DNA of 12,884 nucleotides, from contig JAZUBL010000039.1 in NCBI GenBank assembly GCA_045638545.1, positions 1-12,884 of the forward strand, given 5' to 3'. Positions 1-6,716 of the stretch are shown in pieces. Under the pieces are notes generated by a model. That model made no database searches and was not told where the DNA came from. It worked only from the letters and a program-made list of their open reading frames with translations. The translations under genes were made by a program, and so were the position numbers. The DNA comes from UMGS1071 sp045638545 (lineage in GTDB: Bacteria > Bacillota > Clostridia > Oscillospirales > Acutalibacteraceae). The number at the start of each line of letters is the position of its first letter. Position 1 is the stretch's first letter.

Positions 1-1508
1 GGATTCAGCACTTCCAGAAGCTCGCCGTCTTCCGGATTTTCCACGCTGAACAGGTTGTCGTAGAGGCGAACCTCTGCGTCTTTGCAGTTCTTCACGTCTA
101 CCCAGTGGATTGTACCCTTGATCTTACGGCCGTCCGGTGTGTTGCCGCCTCTTGTTTCCGGATCATACTCTGCGTAAACTTCGATTACGTTGCCGTTTTC
201 GTCCTTCTTGCAGCCTGTGCACTTTACAACGTAAGTTGTCTTGAGGCGAACCTCATTGCCAGGGAACAGACGGAAGTAGCCCTTTACCGGTGTCTCTGTA
301 AAGTCGCTTGCTTCGATCCAGCACTCTCTGGAGAAGGTTACAACACGTGTGCCGTCTTCCGGATTGTTCGGGTTGTTCTCTACCTCGAACTCCTCTACGA
401 GATCTTCCGGATAGTTTGTGATGATCAGTTTTACAGGATCAAGAACACCCATTACACGCTGTGCACGCATGTTCAGATCTTCACGGAGGCAATGCTCCAG
501 GAAGCTGTACTCTACCATGCTGTTTGCCTTTGCAACACCGATTCTTGTGCAGAAATTGCGGATTGCTTCCGGTGTATAGCCACGGCGGCGGAGACCGCAC
601 AGTGTTGGCATTCTTGGGTCATCCCAACCGCTTACCACTTCGTTCTCTACCAGTGTGCGCAGCTTACGCTTACTCATTACAGTGTTGTTGATGTTCAGTC
701 TTGCAAACTCGATCTGGCGTGGTCTCTGCACAAAGCCTGCGTTTTCTACAACCCAGTCATACAGTGGTCTGTGGTCTTCAAACTCCAGGGAGCACAGGGA
801 GTGTGTAATGCCTTCGATTGCGTCTTCCAGTGGGTGTGCAAAGTCGTACATTGGGTAAATGCACCACTGGTCACCTGTTCTGTGGTGATGCAGGTGATTG
901 ATTCTGTAAATAACAGGGTCACGCATATTGAAGTTGCCGGAAGCCAGGTCGATCTTTGCGCGGAGTGTCATTGCGCCGTCCGGGAATTCACCAGCCTTCA
1001 TTCTTGCAAACAGGTCAAGGCTTTCCTCGATTGGACGGTCACGGTCCGGGCTTGTTGCCGGTGTGGAAAGGTCGCCGCGGTTTGCGCGCATTTCTTCTGC
1101 GTTCATTTCACAAACGTATGCCTTGCCGTCTTTGATCAGCTGTACAGCGATTTCGTACATTCTGTCAAAGTACTCGGAAGCGTAGTAGAAACGGTCGCCC
1201 CAATCGAAGCCCAGCCAGTGGATGTCTTCCTTGATCGCGTCAACATACTCAACATCTTCCTTTGTTGGGTTAGTGTCGTCCATACGCAGGTTGCACAGGC
1301 CGTTGTACTTTTCAGCTGTTGCAAAGTCAATGCAGATTGCCTTTGCGTGGCCGATGTGCAGGTAGCCGTTTGGTTCTGGTGGAAAACGTGTGTGCACGGT
1401 TCTGCCTTCGTACTGGCCGCCTTCTGCGATGTCCTCATCTATAAAATCATGAATAAAATTAGACCAAACCTCTTCGGTTGTCTCTGTTACCTTTTTTTCT
1501 TCACTCAT
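1..1508 (-). CDS. glnS: Glutaminyl-tRNA synthetase, partial (C-terminus cut by window edge)
   Basis: Cytoplasmic class I aminoacyl-tRNA synthetase that attaches glutamine to tRNA-Gln. The reading frame is open from ATG at 1508 to the left edge (502 codons). Seen: the class I HIGH motif as HIGH itself at residues 51-54, in the GlnRS-typical setting PPEPNGYLHIGHAKA, and the KMSKS-like loop VMSKRKL with M278-S279-K280-R281. These variants are typical of GlnRS rather than GluRS. Bacterial GlnRS is usually about 550-560 residues, so roughly 50 residues of the anticodon-binding beta-barrel region lie outside the window. A purine-rich AGAGAGA stands 5-12 nt upstream of the start. The gene begins 32 nt after the gltX stop on the same strand with no terminator between, so co-transcription is likely. 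Its presence implies direct glutaminylation of tRNA-Gln. A long open frame on the opposite strand is a codon-bias shadow. Confidence 0.97.
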   Translation of the reverse strand, partial: MSEEKKVTETTEEVWSNFIHDFIDEDIAEGGQYEGRTVHTRFPPEPNGYLHIGHAKAICIDFATAEKYNGLCNLRMDDTNPTKEDVEYVDAIKEDIHWLGFDWGDRFYYASEYFDRMYEIAVQLIKDGKAYVCEMNAEEMRANRGDLSTPATSPDRDRPIEESLDLFARMKAGEFPDGAMTLRAKIDLASGNFNMRDPVIYRINHLHHHRTGDQWCIYPMYDFAHPLEDAIEGITHSLCSLEFEDHRPLYDWVVENAGFVQRPRQIEFARLNINNTVMSKRKLRTLVENEVVSGWDDPRMPTLCGLRRRGYTPEAIRNFCTRIGVAKANSMVEYSFLEHCLREDLNMRAQRVMGVLDPVKLIITNYPEDLVEEFEVENNPNNPEDGTRVVTFSRECWIEASDFTETPVKGYFRLFPGNEVRLKTTYVVKCTGCKKDENGNVIEVYAEYDPETRGGNTPDGRKIKGTIHWVDVKNCKDAEVRLYDNLFSVENPEDGELLEVLN

Positions 1509-1540
1509 GTCTGAATCTCTCTTTTCTATAATGGTCTATA

Positions 1541-2995
1541 TTATGCAGTAAGTTTTTCCAGGCCAAGGCGCAGACGGCGCATTGCCTCTTCCTTACCAAG
1601 AATTACCAGAATTTCAATCGCGCCGCCTGGTGTTACCTTCTGGCCAGCAGCTGCAATTCTTACCGGCCACAGCAGGGTGCCGTTCTTTACTTCCAGTGTT
1701 TCTGCCAGCTTGATCAGTGTGTCATGCACAGCTTCTGTTGTCCATTCGCATGCATCCAATGCCTTGATTGCCTCTTCCAGCATGGTCACGGAGTTCTCCA
1801 GGTTTGTCTTGCTCTTCTTGTTTACAAAGATCTCATTGTCATACTCCGGCAGATCCTTGAAGAAGCCGATCAGTTCCGGAATTTCTGTGAACTTTGTTAC
1901 ACGTGGCTGGAGAATTGCGGAAAGTACTTCCCAGTTCGCTTCTGTTTCTCCGAATACGGACTTGTAGTATGGCATTGCCATTTCTGTGAACTTCTCCGGC
2001 GCCATTGCGCGGATGTACTCGCCGTTGAACCAGGTCAGCTTGTCGTAGTCGAATACAGATGGAGACTTGCTGATACCTGCGATGTCAAAGTTCTCGCAAA
2101 GCTCCTCCAGGGAGAATACTTCGCGGTTATCCTTTGGACACCAGCCCAGCAGTGCGATGTAGTTTGTGATAACTTCCGGCAGATAGCCTTCCTGCACCAG
2201 GTCTTCAAAGCCTGTTGCACCGTGACGCTTGGACAACTTGGATACGTTGCCTTCAGCGTCTTTGCCCATGATCAGCGGCAGGTGCACATAAGTTGGGATC
2301 TCCCAACCGAATGCTTCGTAGAGCAGATTGTACTTTGGTGTGGAAGTCAGGTACTCACAGCCGCGCACAACGTGTGTAATGTTCATCAGGTGGTCGTCCA
2401 CAACGTTTGCAAAGTTGTAGGTTGGGTAACCGTCGGACTTAACAAGGATCTGGTCTTCCAGCTCTGTGTTTTCAATGGTGATCTCACCGTAAACAGCATC
2501 AACAAAAGTTGTGGAACCTTCGATCGGCATCTTCTGGCGGATTACGTATGGTGTGCCTGCATCCAGCAGCTTCTGTACCTCTTCTGCAGGCAGGTCACGG
2601 CAGTGACGGTCATAGCCGCCGAACTCGCTGCCTTCCTCATGGAGGGAGTCAAGACGATCCTTATCGCAGAAGCAGTAGTATGCCTTGCCGTCTTTTACCA
2701 GCTGCTCTGCGTATGGCAGGTAAGAACCCTTTCTCTCACTCTGTACATATGGGCCGTATTCGCCGCCGATGTCCGGACCTTCGTCGTGGTGGAGACCAAC
2801 CTGCTTCAGTGTGTTATAGATCACATCTACTGCACCTTCCACAAGACGCTCACGGTCTGTATCTTCAATACGGAGCACAAACTGGCCTTTGAGGGATTTT
2901 GCGATCAGATATTCATATAATGCGGTGCGCAGGTTGCCAACATGCATAAAGCCGGTTGGGCTTGGCGCAAATCTTGTTCTAACTGTGTTTCCCAT
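1541..2995 (-). CDS. gltX: Glutamyl-tRNA synthetase
   Basis: Cytoplasmic class I aminoacyl-tRNA synthetase charging tRNA-Glu with glutamate; 484 residues, the usual length for bacterial GluRS. Seen: the HIGH-type motif at residues 11-21 (PSPTGFMHVGN, with HVGN in place of HIGH/HIGG), the RIEDTDRER segment of the active site, and the KMSKS-type motif as KLSKRHG starting at K253. The C-terminal half is helical and fits the anticodon-binding cage. The start ATG at 2995 has GAGGAA six nt upstream (3002-3007). It lies 33 nt after the stop of the VanY-like gene and 32 nt before glnS, with no terminator in either gap, so the three form a probable operon. Because a GlnRS is encoded next door, this GluRS is expected to be the discriminating type (tRNA-Glu only). 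That is inference, since I cannot decide it from motifs alone. No T-box leader was found upstream. Confidence 0.97.
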   Translation of the reverse strand: MGNTVRTRFAPSPTGFMHVGNLRTALYEYLIAKSLKGQFVLRIEDTDRERLVEGAVDVIYNTLKQVGLHHDEGPDIGGEYGPYVQSERKGSYLPYAEQLVKDGKAYYCFCDKDRLDSLHEEGSEFGGYDRHCRDLPAEEVQKLLDAGTPYVIRQKMPIEGSTTFVDAVYGEITIENTELEDQILVKSDGYPTYNFANVVDDHLMNITHVVRGCEYLTSTPKYNLLYEAFGWEIPTYVHLPLIMGKDAEGNVSKLSKRHGATGFEDLVQEGYLPEVITNYIALLGWCPKDNREVFSLEELCENFDIAGISKSPSVFDYDKLTWFNGEYIRAMAPEKFTEMAMPYYKSVFGETEANWEVLSAILQPRVTKFTEIPELIGFFKDLPEYDNEIFVNKKSKTNLENSVTMLEEAIKALDACEWTTEAVHDTLIKLAETLEVKNGTLLWPVRIAAAGQKVTPGGAIEILVILGKEEAMRRLRLGLEKLTA

Positions 2996-3028
2996 GTTCG
3001 ATTCCTCGCTCTATTTTAAAAGTTACTG

Positions 3029-3988
3029 TTATTCTTCACTTGCTGCAGATACATCGGTAATGATCTCTGCTTTATCAGTTGTTGTTTTTTCTGTTTCCTT
3101 ATCATTGAGATACATGACGTACTCTTCCAGACACATGTTCCGCTTCTTCATTTCCTGTGCATGCTTTTTGCCAACATAGCGGAAACGCCATGGCTGATGC
3201 TCAATGCCGGTAATTGCTTCCTTATCTTTTGGATAACGGAGAATAAAGCCGTAATCTGCACAGTTTTCTACCAGCCACTTATAGTCGCTTGTCTTACCAA
3301 AAGCGTCGTTGCCGGTGTTCACACCAACAGACAGGCCGGTGATGTATTCGCTGTCGCCGCCCTTCTGGATGGTTCTGTCAGCTTCTTTCTGTGCTTCCTT
3401 CTTGCTCATGCCTTCTTCCATCAGGCGGCTCACGTTGCTGTTGTAAACAGCATTCTGCTCTTTCTCGCTGCGGTAAGAATAAGTGATCCAGTAATAATGG
3501 CCATCTTCAACGCCAGCATCATACAGGTCTTCCCATGCATCTACCATGCTCTTGTCGATCTTTGCACCGTAAGCATCTGTCAGATTTTTCTTAAAGGTCT
3601 TCGGCAGGTCAACGTCATTGTTCACCACAACAAGCAGACGGTCTTTTACCTGTACCAGCTCGCCGGTAGTACCTTCCAGCTCAATATCAGAAACAACTTC
3701 GGAGCTGTCGCTCTCTGTTTTACTGGAAACAGGATCTTCCGATTCCACGTCGGAAACTGTCATGGAGCCTGTTTCGGATGCTGCAGAGGAAGTGTCTTCA
3801 CTGGATGTTACACCGGAAATAACCGGTGCATCCGGCTCCGGCTGACTGTCCGGCCGATTGACCAGCGTCATGGTAACTAAAATTGCGGCAGCTGCAAGGG
3901 CAACGCCTGTGATGACGCAAACCGCAAAAACCACACTTGCTTTATTTCTCTTTTTACGATTTTCGTTTGGATACTGTCCGTTCTGCAT
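3029..3988 (-). CDS. Membrane-anchored VanY/M15-family protein, probably catalytically inactive
   Basis: 319 residues. The start ATG at 3988 is chosen over an upstream in-frame ATG at 4081 because AAGGGAG lies 8 nt before it (3997-4003). Layout: short basic cytoplasmic N-terminus, one membrane helix (about 17-43), a Ser/Thr/Asp/Glu-rich linker (about 46-110), then an extracytoplasmic D-alanyl-D-alanine carboxypeptidase (VanY, peptidase M15B) fold (about 118-300), and a short charged tail. Family landmarks are clear: SYRS (171-174), TGL (217-219), RYPKDKEAITGI, PWRFRYVG, LEEYVMYL. Known family catalytic pattern: SxHxxGxxxD and ExWH-type EPWH, giving His, Asp, His zinc ligands and a Glu base. 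Here these positions read Tyr215, Gly222, Arg268 and Gln265, so zinc binding and hydrolysis are not expected. It may bind peptidoglycan stem peptides or act as a regulator (inference). It is the first gene of the probable gltX-glnS operon. Confidence 0.88.
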   Translation of the reverse strand: MQNGQYPNENRKKRNKASVVFAVCVITGVALAAAAILVTMTLVNRPDSQPEPDAPVISGVTSSEDTSSAASETGSMTVSDVESEDPVSSKTESDSSEVVSDIELEGTTGELVQVKDRLLVVVNNDVDLPKTFKKNLTDAYGAKIDKSMVDAWEDLYDAGVEDGHYYWITYSYRSEKEQNAVYNSNVSRLMEEGMSKKEAQKEADRTIQKGGDSEYITGLSVGVNTGNDAFGKTSDYKWLVENCADYGFILRYPKDKEAITGIEHQPWRFRYVGKKHAQEMKKRNMCLEEYVMYLNDKETEKTTTDKAEIITDVSAASEE

Positions 3989-4027
3989 CCGATCGTCTCC
4001 CTTCTCATTCCATATCTTCATTTTCCC

Positions 4028-4048
4028 AAATGGCACAATTCGCCATTT
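4028..4048 (-). other. Hairpin in the leader of the VanY-like gene
   Basis: A perfect 7-bp inverted repeat, AAATGGC (4028-4034) with GCCATTT (4042-4048) and a 7-nt loop, lies in the presumed 5' untranslated region about 40 nt upstream of the VanY-like start. No T-run follows on the minus strand, so it is not an intrinsic terminator. It could be an mRNA-stability or regulatory element, or chance. Confidence 0.4.
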
Positions 4049-4071
4049 TTTAGGTATTATCATACAGAATA

Positions 4072-4100
4072 ATGGTATCATACTTGGGATGCAAATTCAA
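4072..4100 (-). promoter_or_regulatory. Candidate promoter for the VanY-like/gltX/glnS operon
   Basis: On the minus strand, -35 TTGAAT (4095-4100), a 17-bp spacer and -10 TACCAT (4072-4077), preceded by TG one base upstream (extended -10). The predicted start is near 4065, giving a leader of about 77 nt. The -10 match is only moderate. The operon could instead be transcribed from the stronger promoter at 4235-4263 by reading through the terminator at 4149-4174. Confidence 0.45.
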
Positions 4101-4148
4101 AAACAAACCTTGTAACAATTATTACTAATTTTTCATAATTTCATCGAT

Positions 4149-4174
4149 AAAAAAAGTCAGTCTCTGTGACTGAC
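4149..4174 (-). terminator. Minus-strand intrinsic terminator in the intergenic region
   Basis: Perfect 7-bp stem GTCAGTC (4156-4162) with GACTGAC (4168-4174), a 5-nt loop, followed on the minus strand by seven T residues (4155-4149). No minus-strand coding gene ends here. The nearest one upstream on that strand ends at 5801 and has its own terminator, so this one must end a short transcript or attenuate transcription into the VanY-like operon. Confidence 0.8.
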
Positions 4175-4228
4175 AAAAGCACGGTGTCGGTTTCTGCAGA
4201 TGATGTCTTTTCTTAAAAGAAAGCATAC
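4149..4228 (-). ncRNA. Candidate small RNA or attenuated leader, about 80 nt
   Basis: The span between the predicted start point of the minus-strand promoter (4235-4263) and the terminator at 4149-4174. No protein with a ribosome binding site fits: one ATG occurs at 4226 almost at the predicted 5' end, with no Shine-Dalgarno sequence, and its frame runs past the terminator. The first part contains a weak CTTTTC/GAAAAG-like self-complementary stretch (about 4204-4221). I recognise no Rfam family, and the T-box core expected before tRNA-synthetase genes is absent. It is either a free-standing sRNA or a terminated leader of the downstream operon. Confidence 0.45.
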
Positions 4229-4234
4229 TTTGAA

Positions 4235-4263
4235 AGTATAACATTTCTGTTACCATTTGTCCA
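4235..4263 (-). promoter_or_regulatory. Minus-strand promoter inside the 4.0-4.4 kb intergenic region
   Basis: -35 TGGACA (4258-4263), exactly 17 bp spacer, -10 TATACT (4235-4240) with TG one base upstream of the -10 (extended). Close to sigma-A consensus. Predicted start near 4228. It fires away from the plus-strand oxidoreductase gene and toward the terminator at 4149-4174 and the VanY-like operon. Confidence 0.65.
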
Positions 4264-4307
4264 GTCAGGAATCCACGAAATACCGGGAAAGTGCGGATAT
4301 TTTCTCC

Positions 4308-4336
4308 TTTCTTCTTTTTCCTTTTTATTGTATAAT
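4308..4336 (+). promoter_or_regulatory. Candidate promoter of the tandem flavodoxin gene
   Basis: Perfect -10 TATAAT at 4331-4336. The -35 at the 17-bp position is only TTTCTT (4308-4313). The predicted start is near 4343, leaving a leader of about 45 nt that contains a small hairpin (GGGA/TCCC around 4357-4368) just before the GGAGG ribosome binding site at 4377-4381. Confidence 0.5.
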
Positions 4337-4387
4337 AAAATTATGTAAAAAAGATCGGGATTTTTCCCTGATACCCGGAGGTTTATC

Positions 4388-5749
4388 ATGAATATTTTAG
4401 TGTTAAACGGCAGCCCAAAGGGCAAAAACAGTATTACGCTGCAGACAGTCAACTATCTGGAAGAACTTCACCCAAACCACACGTTCGAGGTACTTCACGT
4501 CGGCCAGCGCATCAAAGCACTGGAGCGTGATTTCTCTCCGGCGCTGGAGGCTGTAGACAGAGCAGACGTTCTGCTGTTCTGCTACCCTGTTTATACCTTT
4601 GTTGCTCCGTGCCAGCTGCATCGATTTATCGAACTGCTGAAAAATTCCGGTGTTTCACTGGCAGGTAAATATGCGACCCAGATCACTACCTCCAAGCATT
4701 TTTATGACGTGACAGCCCACCGCTATATTCAGGATAACGCACAGGACATGGGAATGAAATACATCCGCGGCCTCTCCGCCGACATGGAAGACCTGCTCAG
4801 CAGAAAAGGCCAGCGGGATGCACGAAACTTTTTCCAGCACCTGCTCTGGAGTGTAAAGAACGATTATTATGAATATCAGCCGGCAGCATTCGGCCCTGCC
4901 GCGCATCTGCCTGTAGAAGTACCCGCTGCATCTGCTGCGGAAAAAGGCGGCGATATTGTTATTGTTACCGACTGCGAGCAGGACAACACCCAGCTGCAGG
5001 CCATGATCGATCGCTTCTCTGCTGTGATGAAACGAAGCACCAGAATTGTCAACATCAGGGAGTATCCATTCACCGGCGGCTGCCTTGGCTGCTTTCACTG
5101 CGCCATGGACGGCACCTGCATTTACAAAGATAATTTCGATTCCTTCCTCCGGGAGAATATCCAGTCTGCAGAAGCCATCGTGTACGCGTTCTCCATAAAA
5201 GATCACTCTATGGGCTCTGTGTTTAAAATGTACGATGACCGCCAGTTCTGCAATGGTCACCGTACCGTCACTATGGGCAGACCGATCGGCTATCTGGTCA
5301 GCGGTGATTACAGCAAAGAGTTCAATCTGCAGATGATCATTGAAGGCCGCGCTGAAACAGGCGGCAACTTCCTGGCCGGTGTTGCCACTGATGAAAAAGA
5401 CCCGAACAGAGAAATTGACCGCATGGCTGCAACACTCCACTATGCCCTGGAAAAGCGCTACGATCCGCCGAAGAATTTCTACGGCGTCGGCGGTATGAAG
5501 ATTTTCCGCGATCTGATCTGGCTGATGCAGGGACTGATGAAGGCAGACCATAAATTCTACAAAAAGCACGGTCAGTATGATTTCCCACAGAAGCAGGCCA
5601 AAACCATGCTGATGATGCATATGGTTGGTTTCATGATGAGCAACCCGAAAATCAAAGCCAAAGTAGGCAATAAAATGACAGAAGGTATGCTGATGCCATA
5701 CCAGAAAGTTCTCAGCGAAGTGCGCCGCATTCGAGAAAACAGACTGTAA
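4388..5749 (+). CDS. NAD(P)H-dependent FMN oxidoreductase-like protein with two flavodoxin-type domains
   Basis: 453 residues; ATG with GGAGG six nt upstream (4377-4381). Domain 1 (about 1-175) starts with a beta strand and the FMN phosphate-loop signature NGSPKGKNS (7-15), then a DVLLFCYPVYTF segment, as in flavodoxin_2/FMN_red proteins. Domain 2 (about 190-350) starts again with a beta strand (DIVIVTD) and has the Cys motif GCLGCFHCAMDGTC with C232, C235, C238 and C244, followed by a KDNFDSF segment. This resembles the CxGCxxC...GxC...DD region of NAD(P)H-dependent FMN reductase/iron-sulfur flavoprotein relatives. The C-terminal 90 residues are helical, basic and rich in Met. Most family members have one such domain (about 180-250 residues), so this is a duplication or fusion. 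Substrate unknown; likely a cytoplasmic flavin-dependent reductase. Monocistronic, ending at the terminator at 5758. Confidence 0.85.
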   Translation: MNILVLNGSPKGKNSITLQTVNYLEELHPNHTFEVLHVGQRIKALERDFSPALEAVDRADVLLFCYPVYTFVAPCQLHRFIELLKNSGVSLAGKYATQITTSKHFYDVTAHRYIQDNAQDMGMKYIRGLSADMEDLLSRKGQRDARNFFQHLLWSVKNDYYEYQPAAFGPAAHLPVEVPAASAAEKGGDIVIVTDCEQDNTQLQAMIDRFSAVMKRSTRIVNIREYPFTGGCLGCFHCAMDGTCIYKDNFDSFLRENIQSAEAIVYAFSIKDHSMGSVFKMYDDRQFCNGHRTVTMGRPIGYLVSGDYSKEFNLQMIIEGRAETGGNFLAGVATDEKDPNREIDRMAATLHYALEKRYDPPKNFYGVGGMKIFRDLIWLMQGLMKADHKFYKKHGQYDFPQKQAKTMLMMHMVGFMMSNPKIKAKVGNKMTEGMLMPYQKVLSEVRRIRENRL

Positions 5750-5757
5750 CATAAAAA

Positions 5758-5796
5758 GAACCCTGCAGGAGTCTTTCTCCCACAGGGTTCTTTTTT
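5758..5796. terminator. Bidirectional intrinsic terminator between convergent genes
   Basis: Stem GAACCCTG with CAGGGTTC (outer) and GGAG with CTCC (inner, separated by a small mismatch), loop TCTTT. A run of T (5791-5796) follows on the plus strand and a run of A (5753-5757) precedes it, so it works in both directions. It sits 8 nt after the oxidoreductase stop and just before the hydrolase stop at 5801. Confidence 0.9.
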
Positions 5797-5800
5797 ATGT

Positions 5801-6547
5801 TTATGCTGCCTTCATTTCGTAAGCAATGATATCAGCCGCTGCATTGGTCTGTTCCGATGCAGGCATTGTCGCTGTGCCGTCGCCCTCCTGGGCGCCGTAG
5901 CTGCCAAAGTTTGCGTGATTGCCGCCAAGCAGTGTTTTCTCTACTGTGTCAGCCGGCAGGTTTGCCTTATTCTCTGCGTACTTTTCCATATTCAGCACTT
6001 TATCTTCTGTGCCGTACAGGGAGATCACCTTCAGGTCTGTCTCTGTCAGATCTTCCGTAGAATATGCTGCCAGCAAAACAAGGCCCTCGTAGTCCTCTGC
6101 ATGGTCTGCCACATAACTTGCCGCCATGCTGCCGCCCAGAGAGTGACCGCCGATGTACCAGTTATCGATCTGCGGATACTGTGCCTGGATGCCGTCTGCT
6201 GCATTCACACCAAATACAGCCAGATCAAACGGCATCTTTGTCAGTACGCAAAGTACGTCACGCTCTGCCAGTTCATGCAGCAGCGGTGCGTAGGCAAGGT
6301 TTTCTACCTTACCGCCCTGATAAAACACAAAGCCTGCAATCGGTTCGTTGTCCGGTGTGAATACAACGGTATTTTCCTTCTGCTCCACGGTCACCGCTTC
6401 ATCAGATTTCAGTGCATTCAGCGCATTCTGGTCTGCCATGTAACTGCCGCCGCACAGGTACATCATCACGATACCAAATGCAATGCCAAGCAAACCAACG
6501 CCCACCGCAATGGAGATCAGGGTAATTTTCAGTTTTCTGCTATTCAT
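5801..6547 (-). CDS. Membrane-anchored alpha/beta hydrolase
   Basis: 248 residues from ATG at 6547, chosen because GGAGAG lies 7 nt upstream (6555-6560); an in-frame TTG at 6562 overlaps that site and is unlikely. A membrane helix (about 8-31) anchors the N-terminus. The rest is an extracytoplasmic alpha/beta hydrolase domain of the dienelactone-hydrolase-like group (Abhydrolase_5, PF12695). Catalytic triad candidates are all visible: nucleophile S136 in GGHSLGGS, acid D182 in LYGTEDKVL, and base H211 in GGNHANFGSYG. The last motif, with the following QEGDGTA segment, is typical of this membrane-anchored family. Substrate unknown; a small ester on the outer face of the membrane is a reasonable guess. 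It has its own promoter (6596-6624), is divergent from the glycerophosphotransferase gene and ends at a shared bidirectional terminator. Confidence 0.9.
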   Translation of the reverse strand: MNSRKLKITLISIAVGVGLLGIAFGIVMMYLCGGSYMADQNALNALKSDEAVTVEQKENTVVFTPDNEPIAGFVFYQGGKVENLAYAPLLHELAERDVLCVLTKMPFDLAVFGVNAADGIQAQYPQIDNWYIGGHSLGGSMAASYVADHAEDYEGLVLLAAYSTEDLTETDLKVISLYGTEDKVLNMEKYAENKANLPADTVEKTLLGGNHANFGSYGAQEGDGTATMPASEQTNAAADIIAYEMKAA

Positions 6548-6595
6548 AATCGATCTCTCCAAACATAAGCAATGATAATAAATTCTTCTGTTTCT

Positions 6596-6624
6596 ATCAT
6601 ATCAAGTTTATAAAATGATTGCAA
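6596..6624 (-). promoter_or_regulatory. Promoter of the alpha/beta hydrolase gene
   Basis: -35 TTGCAA (6619-6624), 17-bp spacer, -10 TATGAT (6596-6601) with TG one base upstream (extended -10). Predicted start near 6589, giving a leader of about 42 nt. Confidence 0.75.
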
Positions 6625-6641
6625 CCTGTTCGCGGCGCTCC

Positions 6642-6670
6642 TTGACTTTTCAGCGGCACGATTGTATCAT
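6642..6670 (+). promoter_or_regulatory. Promoter of the CDP-glycerol glycerophosphotransferase-like gene
   Basis: -35 TTGACT (6642-6647), exactly 17-bp spacer, -10 TATCAT (6665-6670). Predicted start near 6677. This lies downstream of the in-frame ATG at 6615, which excludes that start for the main transcript and supports the TTG start at 6717. Confidence 0.78.
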
Positions 6671-6716
6671 AAAATCAGAAAATTATGCGGTAAAACCGCC
6701 GAGGAGTGACGTCGAA

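Noticed and set aside
105..1514. 469-codon open frame on the plus strand opposite glnS
   Set aside because: It is a shadow of a well-supported GlnRS frame. The translation is Cys/Val-rich with no recognisable domain, and no ribosome binding site was seen.
3989..4081. Longer N-terminus for the VanY-like protein starting at ATG 4081
   Set aside because: It would begin upstream of the predicted start point near 4065, lacks a good ribosome site, and puts 31 extra residues before a normal signal anchor; ATG 3988 has AAGGGAG at ideal spacing.
4125..4226. Possible 33-codon ORF beginning at ATG 4226 on the minus strand
   Set aside because: It would be nearly leaderless with no ribosome binding site, and its frame passes through the terminator hairpin and T-run; the composition is not protein-like.
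3989..4263. T-box riboswitch in front of the gltX-glnS operon
   Set aside because: Expected for tRNA-synthetase genes, but the conserved GGGTGGNACCGCG-like core is absent and the leader before the terminator is only about 80 nt, too short for a T-box.
4215..4452. Minus-strand 79-codon frame across the intergenic region and the start of the oxidoreductase gene
   Set aside because: It crosses the promoters on both strands, its start lies within the oxidoreductase gene, and the translation shows no recognisable domain.
4655..5752. 365-codon minus-strand frame opposite the double flavodoxin gene
   Set aside because: It runs through the terminator-proximal region without promoter or ribosome site and has no recognisable domain.
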